A stretch of 64,000 nt of DNA from Clostridium sp. K4410.MGS-306 (GTDB lineage: Bacteria > Cyanobacteriota > Vampirovibrionia > Gastranaerophilales > Gastranaerophilaceae): positions 3,450-67,449 of the forward strand of contig LARD01000026.1 of assembly GCA_000980375.1 (NCBI GenBank). Reading direction: 5' to 3'. This document shows positions 27,840-37,196 of this stretch, in pieces. Every line of letters starts with the position of its first letter. Positions within the stretch are counted from its first letter, which is position 1. The notes beneath the pieces were generated by a model. It saw only the letters and a list, made by a program, of their open reading frames with translations, was not told the DNA's origin and searched no databases. The position numbers and the translations under genes were made by a program.

Positions 27840-28271
27840 TTATATAACCCAGAAGTCGTTTCTTATAATCGGCCAGTCAAAATCATCAAAGGAAAATATC
27901 TGCATAAAATAATATCCCGGTTCATCAATGACTATATAAGATTTAAAATATTTGAGACTCGTATCAACCATATAGTCTTTTGCCCAGTATACTTTATAGC
28001 CCCAGTGGTTTGTTTTTTGTTCTTTTTTAACAAGTTGGACTCTGATATATTCATCTTTAAAGCCCTCTTCATTAATGAGGATATAATAAATTTTTTCGCC
28101 TGCTTTAAAATGCCTGCCGGCATTATTTATTGTCTGATTTGTTATAGGCTGGCTGTTAAACAAAAGCAATGCCTTGTGCTTTCCACATCTGAATTTGAAT
28201 CCGAAGCCGCAAACAAATATCAAACAAACTAAACATAATAAAGCTAAACTGTATTTTGCCGATTGTTTCAT
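27840..28271 (-). CDS. Secreted or membrane-anchored protein of unknown function
   Basis: The 143-residue protein has an N-terminal hydrophobic segment (YSLALLCLVCLIFVCGFGF) followed by a beta-rich domain (EKIYYILINEEGFKDEYIRVQLV, GYYFMQIFSF). The domain resembles small beta-sandwich modules but no family is recognised. It starts at the base where the upstream TPR gene stops, and ends two bases from the cysteine-cluster gene, so it is the middle gene of a three-gene transcript. Probably periplasmic. Confidence 0.65.
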   Translation of the reverse strand: MKQSAKYSLALLCLVCLIFVCGFGFKFRCGKHKALLLFNSQPITNQTINNAGRHFKAGEKIYYILINEEGFKDEYIRVQLVKKEQKTNHWGYKVYWAKDYMVDTSLKYFKSYIVIDEPGYYFMQIFSFDDFDWPIIRNDFWVI

Positions 28272-30271
28272 TATTTTTTATTTTTTAAATATTCAATCTG
28301 ATTTTTAACCTGAGCTTTTGTCTCGTTGTCGTCGGTTAAAGTCATAAATTTTTCATAATTTGCAATGGATTCAGGATAGTTTTTTTCGTTTTCATAAGCC
28401 ATGCCAAGTGCATAATATGCATATGCATAATTAGGGTCAATCGCAATAACATTTTTAAAGGATTTGATTGCATTATTGTTATCGTTTAATTCCGCATAGC
28501 AAAGTCCTGCATTAAACATTGCATCGGTATTTTTCAGATTTTTGAATATAACTTTTTGATACATATCAAGAGCATTTTTTGTTTCTGATTTTGCCTTATA
28601 TGCATTTCCGAGTTTTATAAGAACCGATTCATTATCAGGAACCAGCTGAGATGCTTTTTGATATTCTAAAATTGCTTTATTATATTCTTTATCTTTCATA
28701 TACGTATCAGCAAGCGCGCAGTGGGCATCTGCGTTTGTTGAATCAATAGAAAGAGCTTTGTTAAATACATCAACAGCTTCTTGATTTTTTTCATACTTAG
28801 CAAGAGTTTTGCCGTAGTCTACAACAATATCCTGATTATCCGGATTTATTTCAATAGCTTTTTCAAATTTTTCCAGAGCTTTTGTTTTTGCACCAATAGC
28901 ATCATAAGCCACTGCCAGAGCCTTATAAGCGTCTGCATCATTTGCATTTAATGCAGCAGCTTCTTCATAACAGTTAAGGGCTTTTTTCTGTTGTGAATTT
29001 TTCATGTACAAATCACCCTGAGAAATATATGCTTTGCCCAGATATTCTCTGACTTTTGGTTCTGTCCTTTGAGAATATAGATTTTTGTATATAGAAATAG
29101 CGGCTTCATAATTGCAAAGCGCATGCAGTGCAATAGCTTTGTTAAAAAGCACGTTATAATCATTTTTATCAACAGCAAGAAGCTCGTCATAAAGCTTAAT
29201 TGCTTCATTGTAATTTTTACAAAGATGATAAGTCCTTGCCAGTTCTTTTTTTACATCTGCATTGGACGGATCAAGAGACAAAGCTGTTTTGTAGTTTTCA
29301 ATTGCTTCTTGATTTTGTGAATTTTTTTGATAAATCAAGCCAAGGTTGAAATAAGCCATTGGATCTTTTGGCTTGTACTGTATGTACTCTTTGTACATAT
29401 TAATAGCATCTTGAGTTTTGCCCATATCAGCAAGCAGATTTGCATAATCAAATTTTAAATCATCAAGATCAGGCTTGATAGTAAAAGCGTTTCTAAATTC
29501 TATCAGAGCAAGCTCATCTTTTGACAATCTTACATATGCAAGCGCCATATTGGCATGCGATGCATAGTCATTAGGGTCAATCCTTACAGCTTTTTTAAAC
29601 ATTTCTACGGCGTTTGTGTAATCACCTGAGCGAAGAAGTGCCAGCCCGTAGTTGGAATATTCATTAAAACCTGCTGGATTTTTTGTATACAAAGTTGCAT
29701 ACTCGTCTGCAGCGTCTTGGTATTTATCCAGTTTCAAATAAGTAGAGGCAAGGTTTTCTCTTGCTTCGACATCATCAGGGTAATAGCCCAAAAATGTTTT
29801 AAAGTATTTAATAGCTTCTTGATTATCTCCTTGCAAAAATTTAACATTAGCAAGGTTGAGATAATTATATTTGTATTCGGGAAAAATAGTGAGGGCCTGA
29901 TTATATGCAGAAAATGCATTTTCATAATCATGCTGTTGTTGGAGAATATTGCCTATACTGATGTAAACAACAGCGTCATTTGGCTTGAGTTTTATAGCTT
30001 TTTTATAAGCCACAAGAGCATTTTGCCAGTCACCCATTTCGGAATATATTCCGCCGAGTTTTATAAAAAGGATAGCTTCATCCGGAGAAAGCTCAATTGC
30101 CTTTTTAATCTTTTCTACGGCCATAGAATAGTTACTGTCTTTTTCCAGAATATTGGACTCTTGAAAAAGCCTGTAAGAATCAGGCGACATTTTTGCGTGT
30201 GCACTAAAATCAGAGCCTAACGGCGAAAGTGCAAGCATTAAAGATACAAATAAAGTTAATTCTCTTTTCAT
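28271..30271 (-). CDS. Secreted TPR protein
   Basis: I place the start at ATG 30271, where a signal peptide (MKRELTLFVSLMLALSPLGSDFSAHA) begins; an in-frame TTG at 30307 overlaps the upstream stop. The mature part of about 640 residues is about 18 TPR units (AIELSPDEAILFIKLGGIYSEMG; KPNDAVVYISIGNILQQQ and so on), of the PPR/TPR class with P at the end of each unit. A protein so repetitive is a scaffold, probably in the periplasm or attached to the outer membrane. It follows the 191-residue secreted gene by 33 bases. Confidence 0.8.
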   Translation of the reverse strand: MKRELTLFVSLMLALSPLGSDFSAHAKMSPDSYRLFQESNILEKDSNYSMAVEKIKKAIELSPDEAILFIKLGGIYSEMGDWQNALVAYKKAIKLKPNDAVVYISIGNILQQQHDYENAFSAYNQALTIFPEYKYNYLNLANVKFLQGDNQEAIKYFKTFLGYYPDDVEARENLASTYLKLDKYQDAADEYATLYTKNPAGFNEYSNYGLALLRSGDYTNAVEMFKKAVRIDPNDYASHANMALAYVRLSKDELALIEFRNAFTIKPDLDDLKFDYANLLADMGKTQDAINMYKEYIQYKPKDPMAYFNLGLIYQKNSQNQEAIENYKTALSLDPSNADVKKELARTYHLCKNYNEAIKLYDELLAVDKNDYNVLFNKAIALHALCNYEAAISIYKNLYSQRTEPKVREYLGKAYISQGDLYMKNSQQKKALNCYEEAAALNANDADAYKALAVAYDAIGAKTKALEKFEKAIEINPDNQDIVVDYGKTLAKYEKNQEAVDVFNKALSIDSTNADAHCALADTYMKDKEYNKAILEYQKASQLVPDNESVLIKLGNAYKAKSETKNALDMYQKVIFKNLKNTDAMFNAGLCYAELNDNNNAIKSFKNVIAIDPNYAYAYYALGMAYENEKNYPESIANYEKFMTLTDDNETKAQVKNQIEYLKNKK

Positions 30272-30303
30272 GGTTTCTATTATCTTATGTTTTTTCAAAA
30301 AAA

Positions 30304-30879
30304 TCAATCAGCAGGGATTTCGTTTACAACGCTTCGTTTTGCAATAGGTTTTCCTTTAGCATTATAGCCTGTATCACCAACCCAGTGAGCCTTTAGTTTT
30401 CCATTTTTTGTATATGCATATTGTTCATCTTCCGAAACATAAAGCCCAATTGCAATAAGATTTCCCGTCACAGCATTATATTTACCTATTTTAAAAGGAT
30501 AAACGCCTTCTTGCGATTTGTTGTCTACATCCACACAAACAAGATAGCCGCTTGTCGTATAATAATATGCATATTGCGGCTTATCAACATAAACAACTAC
30601 ATAGCCTTTTACCATACCTTTGGCCATTGAAAACGACATTATATATCTGCCTTCAGGTTGAACGTTATTTTTTATGGCAGCTCTGTTTTCTTCATTGTTT
30701 TCATCTATAAGGTAGGGTTTTATTTTTTCTTTGTCCAGTTTTAGAGCTAATCCTTCAAAAGCAAGTTTTCTTGCGGATTCTACAGTATAAAGAACGCTGC
30801 CTTTGAGCAATGTTTCACTTGCAAAAACAGGCATATTTACAGCCAAAAGCACCATCAATGATATAAGAAATTTTTTCAT
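30304..30879 (-). CDS. Secreted protein of unknown function
   Basis: A 191-residue protein with a signal peptide (MKKFLISLMVLLAVNMPVFA). Its mature part has tyrosine-rich strands (YVVVYVDKPQYAYYYTTSGYLVCVDV; LYVSEDEQYAYTKNGKLKAHW) that look like a beta-propeller or beta-sheet repeat of about 45 residues. Family not recognised. It lies two bases after the flippase gene and just before a secreted TPR gene, so the three may be one operon for the envelope. No catalytic motif is visible. Confidence 0.65.
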   Translation of the reverse strand: MKKFLISLMVLLAVNMPVFASETLLKGSVLYTVESARKLAFEGLALKLDKEKIKPYLIDENNEENRAAIKNNVQPEGRYIMSFSMAKGMVKGYVVVYVDKPQYAYYYTTSGYLVCVDVDNKSQEGVYPFKIGKYNAVTGNLIAIGLYVSEDEQYAYTKNGKLKAHWVGDTGYNAKGKPIAKRSVVNEIPAD

Positions 30880-30881
30880 AT

Positions 30882-32336
30882 TTATACAGGCTCTTCCTTA
30901 AAAAATCTTTTTGTAAAATAAAACAGTAAATAATAAAATATCAACAATATATTTATTTGCAGCATTGCAAATATCGACGTTTTGCAAAGCACAAACCACA
31001 AAAATCCTGTGGGAATAAAGCACAAAGCAAGGTGCAACATTCTTTTAAAAGGGATTCTCCATTCCAGTGAAGGAACAACCACTGTGACCGTCAATAAAAA
31101 ATACAAAATATTCGATACAAGAGTTGCAATACCAACACCTGTTAAGGCGAATTTTTTAATCAATACAATATTTAAAACCAGCCCGATGAGAGCGGATACA
31201 ACCTTTAATGTTGTCAGGATATATGTTTTTTTTGAAAGATGATACTGGTATGTTGTGTAATCAGTAAAGCTTAAGAAAAATGCACTAAAAGCAAAATAAG
31301 GAAGCAGTATATAAGCATTTTGATATTGCTCATTTGCAAAAACTGCCATAATATCTTTTGCATAGATACACATTATAATCACTATGGGCAGTGCAATAAG
31401 CATATAATAACCCGTAAGTTTTGAAATAACAGGCCTTACATCTATTTTGTCTTCGTAAAGGTTGATTATACGAGGATATGCGGCAATTGTAATAATTGCA
31501 AAAAGTGTCATTAATATAGGAAAAGTCATATTATACGCAACACCCACAAATCCCGCATCACTTAGGCCATGGAAATGAGACGTTATAAATTTGTTGCTCT
31601 GGTTAATAATCCAAAGGCTGATTGAAGCCACTGCAATTGGTATGCCGTATGCAAAAATTGATTTTATGGTTTTAAAGTCTGGCTTTTCCAGTCTTAAATA
31701 CCAGAGCAAATCTGTTTGAAAAACCAGCAATATATCAATAATAACTATAGAAACAGCCATACCGATGAGGATAGCAGCTGCTCCAAAATGCAAAAAATGT
31801 ATAAAATAAACAGCACAAAGAATAGTCAAAACCTGATTAACTATTGTAGAAACCGTAAATGCACCGGGTTTTATCTGTGCACGCAGCACCTGAAACAACA
31901 ATGCCCTGACAGCTACGGGAATAATCAAAAGCAGCACAAAGAGAAATATCTTTGGCGGGATATTAAAGTATTCATAAAAAGCATGCCTGAAAGAAATTGT
32001 AAGAATATACATTACACAAAGATTTGAGATAAGAATCATAACCAGTGTGGAGATATATTTTGGTATTTCATCACAGAGCTGATTCTGCCTGAAAAACCTT
32101 AACCCGGCAAGGCCTATCCAATCTGAAAAAAGTATACACAAAAAACTCAGCACAGCCAGAGATATTGCATATATCCCGTATTGAGTCGGTGCCAGAAGAT
32201 TTGTATACACAGGCACAATGATTGCATTACCCAAAAGCCCGAATATTTTTGAAGGTGCATATTTTGCCATATCCTTAAATATATGTTTTAAAGGAAGGGC
32301 CACCTCTTGAATATATTTATCAACCTCTTTTGTCAA
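30882..32336 (-). CDS. Polysaccharide flippase family protein (Wzx/MurJ-like)
   Basis: The 484-residue protein has about 12 to 14 hydrophobic segments typical of the MOP exporter superfamily: an N-terminal KIFGLLGNAIIVPVYTNLLAPTQYGIYAI and IPIAVASISLWIINQSNKFI in the middle. Such proteins flip lipid-linked sugars across the inner membrane. The start I prefer is TTG 32336, with AAAGGTGGA five bases upstream; an in-frame TTG at 32369 lacks a ribosome site. The glycan moved is unknown. It heads the minus-strand run of secreted genes. Confidence 0.85.
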   Translation of the reverse strand: MTKEVDKYIQEVALPLKHIFKDMAKYAPSKIFGLLGNAIIVPVYTNLLAPTQYGIYAISLAVLSFLCILFSDWIGLAGLRFFRQNQLCDEIPKYISTLVMILISNLCVMYILTISFRHAFYEYFNIPPKIFLFVLLLIIPVAVRALLFQVLRAQIKPGAFTVSTIVNQVLTILCAVYFIHFLHFGAAAILIGMAVSIVIIDILLVFQTDLLWYLRLEKPDFKTIKSIFAYGIPIAVASISLWIINQSNKFITSHFHGLSDAGFVGVAYNMTFPILMTLFAIITIAAYPRIINLYEDKIDVRPVISKLTGYYMLIALPIVIIMCIYAKDIMAVFANEQYQNAYILLPYFAFSAFFLSFTDYTTYQYHLSKKTYILTTLKVVSALIGLVLNIVLIKKFALTGVGIATLVSNILYFLLTVTVVVPSLEWRIPFKRMLHLALCFIPTGFLWFVLCKTSIFAMLQINILLIFYYLLFYFTKRFFKEEPV

Positions 32337-32452
32337 AAAATCCACCTTTGAATAAAAAATAATGAACAAATTATATCACAAATCGTTAATGTAAACATAG
32401 AGAGTCTTATTATTGTATAGGTCTTTCAAATAGCCCTGTAGGGCTAATGATT

Positions 32453-32480
32453 TTGACAATTTAAAAAATTAAGATAATAA
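32453..32480 (+). promoter_or_regulatory. Probable promoter of the tolC-mac operon
   Basis: TTGACA (32453-32458) is a perfect -35 box; TAATAA at 32475-32480 follows after 16 bases. It lies about 65 bases before the tolC start. A perfect TAGCCC-TGTA-GGGCTA hairpin (32431-32446) lies just upstream and might be an operator. Confidence 0.45.
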
Positions 32481-32542
32481 GAGGATTTAAAACTTCCCCT
32501 TATTTAATAAAATATTCAGTAAATAGAAGGTTTTTTTAAGAG

Positions 32543-34084
32543 TTGAACAAATTTCTTCGTATAAAATTGCTATCATCAATACTGGTATTGTCGTTTGTGA
32601 CAGTACAAACCTGCCCTTGTGCTTATGCATTTTCTTTACCATTCAAAAAAAAGAAAACAGAAAAAATTGAACAAACAAAAGAAACAAGTGCCGTACAAAT
32701 CAAAGCAGAAAAAAATGAAATTGTTGAATACTCTCTTGAAGACTGTATAGATATAGCGCTAAAAAATGACCCTAACATCAAAATTTACACAACACAAAAA
32801 GGTATTGCGCACTCTCAACTGGGTATTGCAAAATCAGGATATTTTCCAAACATTACAGCAAGCACAGGTTTTACATCTCAACAGAACAGAAACTCGGGCT
32901 CTGGCGGAGGCTTCTACAATCAAGGCGGAAGTACTTCCCGCAGCAACAACTACTACCAATTGAACCTTGGAGTAAACCAGCTAATCTGGGACTTTGGCAA
33001 AACAGTTGCAAAAATAAACATGCAAAAATACAACAAAGAATCAGTAGGCTATGACCTTGAAAACACTATTTTAAATACCGTATACAATGTAAAACTTGCC
33101 TATTATAAAGCGCTGGCAGCACTTGCAAATCAAGATGTTTATGAGCGCTCGGTCCGTATTAATCAGTTGAATTATGACAGAACAAATGCTCTTTTTAAGG
33201 AGGGTCTTAAATCTAAAATAGACGTAGTAAACGCACAGGTTTATCTGACAGATGCAGAAGTTTCTTTGATTGATGCACAGGGAAAATATGACGCAGCCAT
33301 CATTAACCTGAACAATGCAATGTATCTGACTGATGCACCGTCTTATAACATAAAAAATACAGAAAGCTTCAACTTCAAAAGAACACAAACATCAAAAGAC
33401 ACTGTCAATATTTCTTATGTACCGAAAAAAAGCGGCTCAAAAGAGTACGAGCAAACAGCGGTTTTGACATCCGGCATAGAAAAACAGGATATTTTACAGG
33501 ATTACAAATTTAAGCCGCTCATTTTGCCTGTAAACGATGCCATACAAAAAGCTTACGAAAACAGACCTGATTTAAAATCACTTTTGATGGTAGAAAAAGT
33601 TCAGCAGGAATCATTAAAAGTCATAAGACGCCAGTACATGCCTGTTGTAAGCCTGAGCGCAGGATACAATTACAGAAGAAACAGCGAAGTGGCAAATACA
33701 GGTTTAAATATTGGTGTCACTGCTGATTTGCCTACACTAAATATTATGGGAGTAAAATACAATGTTGATCAGGGTCATCAGTATCTTGAGCTGGCAAGAG
33801 AAAATATAAATTTATCCAAGAAAAACATATACTTTGAAATACAAAATAACTATATAAATATGGTTGTACTGCAGCGAAAAATCCCTAAAATGGCAGAAAA
33901 AGTAGAACAAACACTGGAAAACTTTGAGCTTGCCGATGGAAGATATACAGTGGGATTGGGCAACTTTATTGAGCTGCAGCAGGCACAAACAAATTACAAC
34001 AACGCACAGCTTGCTTTTGTACAGGCAGTTTTTGACTACAATGTGGCAAAAGAGCAGTTCCAAAAATCAATGGGGGTACGATGA
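32543..34084 (+). CDS. TolC-family outer-membrane efflux protein
   Basis: The 513-residue protein has a signal peptide (to about residue 30), two structural repeats each with coiled-coil helices and a beta strand (YSLEDCIDIALKNDPNIKI; ADGRYTVGLGNFIELQQAQTNYNNAQLAF). The last block is the conserved TolC-type end. The start is TTG, with AGAAGG a little further upstream than usual. The stop overlaps the macA ATG by four bases (ATGA). With macA and macB it forms a complete trans-envelope pump. Confidence 0.9.
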   Translation: MNKFLRIKLLSSILVLSFVTVQTCPCAYAFSLPFKKKKTEKIEQTKETSAVQIKAEKNEIVEYSLEDCIDIALKNDPNIKIYTTQKGIAHSQLGIAKSGYFPNITASTGFTSQQNRNSGSGGGFYNQGGSTSRSNNYYQLNLGVNQLIWDFGKTVAKINMQKYNKESVGYDLENTILNTVYNVKLAYYKALAALANQDVYERSVRINQLNYDRTNALFKEGLKSKIDVVNAQVYLTDAEVSLIDAQGKYDAAIINLNNAMYLTDAPSYNIKNTESFNFKRTQTSKDTVNISYVPKKSGSKEYEQTAVLTSGIEKQDILQDYKFKPLILPVNDAIQKAYENRPDLKSLLMVEKVQQESLKVIRRQYMPVVSLSAGYNYRRNSEVANTGLNIGVTADLPTLNIMGVKYNVDQGHQYLELARENINLSKKNIYFEIQNNYINMVVLQRKIPKMAEKVEQTLENFELADGRYTVGLGNFIELQQAQTNYNNAQLAFVQAVFDYNVAKEQFQKSMGVR

Positions 34085-35247
34085 AAAAACGTATATTAAT
34101 ATCTATATCAGCACTTATTGCCGTTGTTTTTGTCAGCGGATTTGCTTTTTATTTCAACAAGCATCGAGACTCAGGCTATATTACAGTCCCGGCAAAAGTA
34201 GACACAATTGTTGAAGCCGTAGAAGCCTCAGGCACTGTAAACCCTGTAAACACCGTTGATATTGGTTCACAGGTATCAGGTATGATAAAAGATATTTATG
34301 TGGACTACAACTCAAAAGTTACCAAAGGGCAGCTGCTTGCACAAATAGACCCTTCGCTTTTTCAAGCACAGGTAGACAAAGCAAGAGGCGACCTCGAAGC
34401 AGCACGTTCCAACAAAGCCAAAATTCAGGCAATGCTTGTATATGACAAAAAAAATTACGAAAGATATAAAAGACTGTACGAAAAAAATTATGTTGCAAAA
34501 AGCGACCTTGACCTTGCAGAAGCAACTTACAAATCTGATTTGGCACAGATTGCAGCAGCACAGGGCACAATTAATCAGGCACAGGCAACATTAAACAATA
34601 ACTTAACAAATTTAAGGTACACAAAAATAGTCTCCCCTGTTGACGGCATTGTTGTTTCTCGTGCGGTAGACGTCGGGCAGACTGTTGCAGCAAGTTTCCA
34701 GACACCTACATTATTTCAGGTTGCACAGGATTTAACCAATATGCAAATTGAAGTTAACGTATCCGAAGCAGATATAGGTAAAATTAAAAAGGGCCAGGAA
34801 GTGGAATATACTTTAGACGGCTATGCTGATTCGGTGTTCCACGGAAAAGTTACAGAGGTAAGAATCGCGCCTACAACAGTTTCCAACGTTGTAACTTATA
34901 CAGTAATTGTTGATGTAGACAATAAAGACCAAAAAATGATTCCCGGTATGACAGCTAACGCCTCTATCATTACAAACAAGAGTGAAAACGTAATTTGTGT
35001 ACCGACAGACGCTCTGAAATTCACCCCCAAAGAGATAACCGGCGGGAAAAAATACAAAGAGCAGGGGCTGTGGATACTCAGAAACAACAAACCCACAAGA
35101 ATCAGCATAGAAACAGGTGCAAAAGATTCTGACAGAACAGAGATTATCTCAAAAGAATTAAAAGAAAATGACAGAGTAATAATAAGTAAAAAAGGCAATA
35201 AAGATAAAACAGCACAGGGCAAACGACCGCCTATGAGAATGTTCTAA
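34081..35247 (+). CDS. macA: MacA-like periplasmic adaptor (membrane fusion protein)
   Basis: The 388-residue protein has an N-terminal membrane anchor, a barrel-sandwich/lipoyl domain in two halves (VDIGSQVSGMIKDIYVDYNSKVTKGQLLAQIDP; IVSPVDGIVVSRAVDVGQTV) separated by a coiled coil (about residues 100-185), and a beta-barrel. It joins the inner-membrane MacB to the TolC-type channel. The ATG lies in the stop of the TolC gene and the next gene starts two bases after its stop. The substrate may be a peptide, macrolide or lipid. Confidence 0.9.
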   Translation: MKKRILISISALIAVVFVSGFAFYFNKHRDSGYITVPAKVDTIVEAVEASGTVNPVNTVDIGSQVSGMIKDIYVDYNSKVTKGQLLAQIDPSLFQAQVDKARGDLEAARSNKAKIQAMLVYDKKNYERYKRLYEKNYVAKSDLDLAEATYKSDLAQIAAAQGTINQAQATLNNNLTNLRYTKIVSPVDGIVVSRAVDVGQTVAASFQTPTLFQVAQDLTNMQIEVNVSEADIGKIKKGQEVEYTLDGYADSVFHGKVTEVRIAPTTVSNVVTYTVIVDVDNKDQKMIPGMTANASIITNKSENVICVPTDALKFTPKEITGGKKYKEQGLWILRNNKPTRISIETGAKDSDRTEIISKELKENDRVIISKKGNKDKTAQGKRPPMRMF

Positions 35248-35248
35248 A

Positions 35249-35968
35249 ATGTCAAATACGGATTTAATAGTAATTAAAAACTTAATAAAAACCTATGCAA
35301 CAGGTGATACATCCTTTAATGCGCTTGATGATGTTTCGTTGAGCGTAAAACAAGGCGAGTTTGTTGCTATCATGGGTGCATCTGGTTCGGGAAAATCCAC
35401 ATTTATGAACGTTCTCGGGTGTTTAGACAAACCCACATCAGGCACATATTTTTTAGACGGTATTGATGTGAGCAAAATGACAATGGACGAGCTTTCCGCA
35501 ATACGTAACAGAAAACTCGGATTCGTTTTTCAGGGTTTTAATCTTATATCAAGAACATCAGCCTTGGAAAATGTTGAAATGCCGATGATTTATAAAGGTA
35601 TTCCACCTGAAGAACGTATAAAAAGAGCAAAAGCCGCACTAAAAATTGTAGGGCTTGAAAAAAGAGAAACACATATGCCTAACCAGATGTCAGGCGGCCA
35701 GCAGCAGCGTGTGGCAATTGCACGTGCAATAGTCAACGACGCCCCGATTATACTGGCAGACGAGCCCACAGGCAACCTTGATACAAAAACATCTATAGAG
35801 GTAATGGAGTTTTTTGTAAAACTAAACAGTGCAGCAGGAAAAACAATTGTGCTTGTCACACACGAGCCCGATATTGCGGAATATGCAAAAAGGGTTGTTA
35901 CCTTCCGTGACGGAAAAATAATCAGCGATGTCTTGAATGAAGCACCAAAGGGAGCAGCCGCGCTATGA
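35249..35968 (+). CDS. MacB-type ABC transporter ATP-binding protein
   Basis: The 239-residue protein has Walker A GASGSGKST, the signature MSGGQQQRVAIARAI, Walker B IILADEPTGNLD and the switch His in LVTHEPD. It belongs to the LolD/MacB group, whose ATPase drives mechanotransmission rather than classic transport. In E. coli MacB the ATPase and permease are fused; here they are separate. The stop overlaps the permease ATG by four bases. Confidence 0.95.
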   Translation: MSNTDLIVIKNLIKTYATGDTSFNALDDVSLSVKQGEFVAIMGASGSGKSTFMNVLGCLDKPTSGTYFLDGIDVSKMTMDELSAIRNRKLGFVFQGFNLISRTSALENVEMPMIYKGIPPEERIKRAKAALKIVGLEKRETHMPNQMSGGQQQRVAIARAIVNDAPIILADEPTGNLDTKTSIEVMEFFVKLNSAAGKTIVLVTHEPDIAEYAKRVVTFRDGKIISDVLNEAPKGAAAL

Positions 35969-37194
35969 TAGATTTTGAATCAACATTTAAAATATCTCTA
36001 CGTTCGCTTTACATCAACAAAATGCGCTCTATTTTGACAAGCCTTGGCATAATCATTGGTGTCAGCGCAGTTATTATCATGCTTTCAATCGGAGAGGGAG
36101 CAAAGGAAAGAATTAATAAAGATATAGCCTCAATGGGTTCTAACCTGCTGATGGTACTTTCAGGCTCCACAACCTCAAGCGGGGTGAGAATGGGAAGCGG
36201 AACACAGCCTACACTCACCATAAAAGATTCTGAAGCTATGCTAAAACGATGCCCGTCGGTTCTTGAAGTTGCACCTACAGTCGGACAGGTGCAGCAGCTT
36301 GTTTATTCAAACCAAAACTGGTCTACAACAGTAAACGGCATAACACCTGGATATATGCCCATACGTATGTGGGAAATTGAATCAGGAAGAGGAATCTCTC
36401 AAGAGGATTTGAAAAACACGACAAAAGTTGCAGTGCTTGGTTCTACTGTCACAACAAACCTTTTTGGTGACATGGACCCTATTAACCGCACAATCCGTAT
36501 AGGAGGAATGCCCTTCAAAGTTATTGGAATTCTAAAATCAAAAGGCCAAAACGGTATGGGGCAAGACCAGGATGATACTGTTTTAATACCGATTACCACA
36601 GCACAAAAAAAACTGTTCGGTACAGACTTTCCCGGTATGGTAAAACATATAAGCGTGCAGGCAAAAGATGAAGACAGCCTTGACTCAGCGCAAGAAGAGA
36701 TTACAGAACTCTTAAGAGAACGTCACAATCTGGGCAAGACAAAAGAAGACGATTTTACAATAAGAAACTTTACCCAGATGCTCGAGACCGCAAAACAGGC
36801 TTCTAACACAATGGCAATTTTGCTCGGTTCTATAGCCTCTGTTTCGTTACTGGTAGGAGGTATAGGTATTATGAACATAATGCTTGTGTCTGTAACAGAA
36901 CGAACAAAAGAAATCGGTATACGTATGGCAATAGGTGCAACAGCAATGGATATAAGGATACAGTTTCTTGTAGAAGCTTTATTACTGTCTCTTGCCGGCG
37001 GATTAATAGGTGTAATAGTCGGTGTATTAGGTTCCAAAATCGTGGGTGTGTTTTCAGATATGACCGTTATAATTTCTGCGGCACCTATATTAATTTCCTT
37101 TGGCTTTGCAGGGCTTGTGGGGATTTTATTCGGTTATTATCCCGCATACAAGGCATCTTTGCTCAATCCTATCGAAGCTTTGAGATATGAATAG
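35965..37194 (+). CDS. MacB-type ABC transporter permease
   Basis: The 409-residue protein has the MacB_PCD periplasmic domain between TM1 (GIIIGVSAVIIML) and the C-terminal FtsX-like three-helix domain (TMAILLGSIASVSLLVGGIGIMNIML...RTKEIGIRMAIGA). The signature FLVEALLLSLAGGLIG is present. It closes the four-gene efflux operon. Its convergent neighbour at 37197 ends two bases away. Confidence 0.93.
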   Translation: MIDFESTFKISLRSLYINKMRSILTSLGIIIGVSAVIIMLSIGEGAKERINKDIASMGSNLLMVLSGSTTSSGVRMGSGTQPTLTIKDSEAMLKRCPSVLEVAPTVGQVQQLVYSNQNWSTTVNGITPGYMPIRMWEIESGRGISQEDLKNTTKVAVLGSTVTTNLFGDMDPINRTIRIGGMPFKVIGILKSKGQNGMGQDQDDTVLIPITTAQKKLFGTDFPGMVKHISVQAKDEDSLDSAQEEITELLRERHNLGKTKEDDFTIRNFTQMLETAKQASNTMAILLGSIASVSLLVGGIGIMNIMLVSVTERTKEIGIRMAIGATAMDIRIQFLVEALLLSLAGGLIGVIVGVLGSKIVGVFSDMTVIISAAPILISFGFAGLVGILFGYYPAYKASLLNPIEALRYE

Positions 37195-37196
37195 CT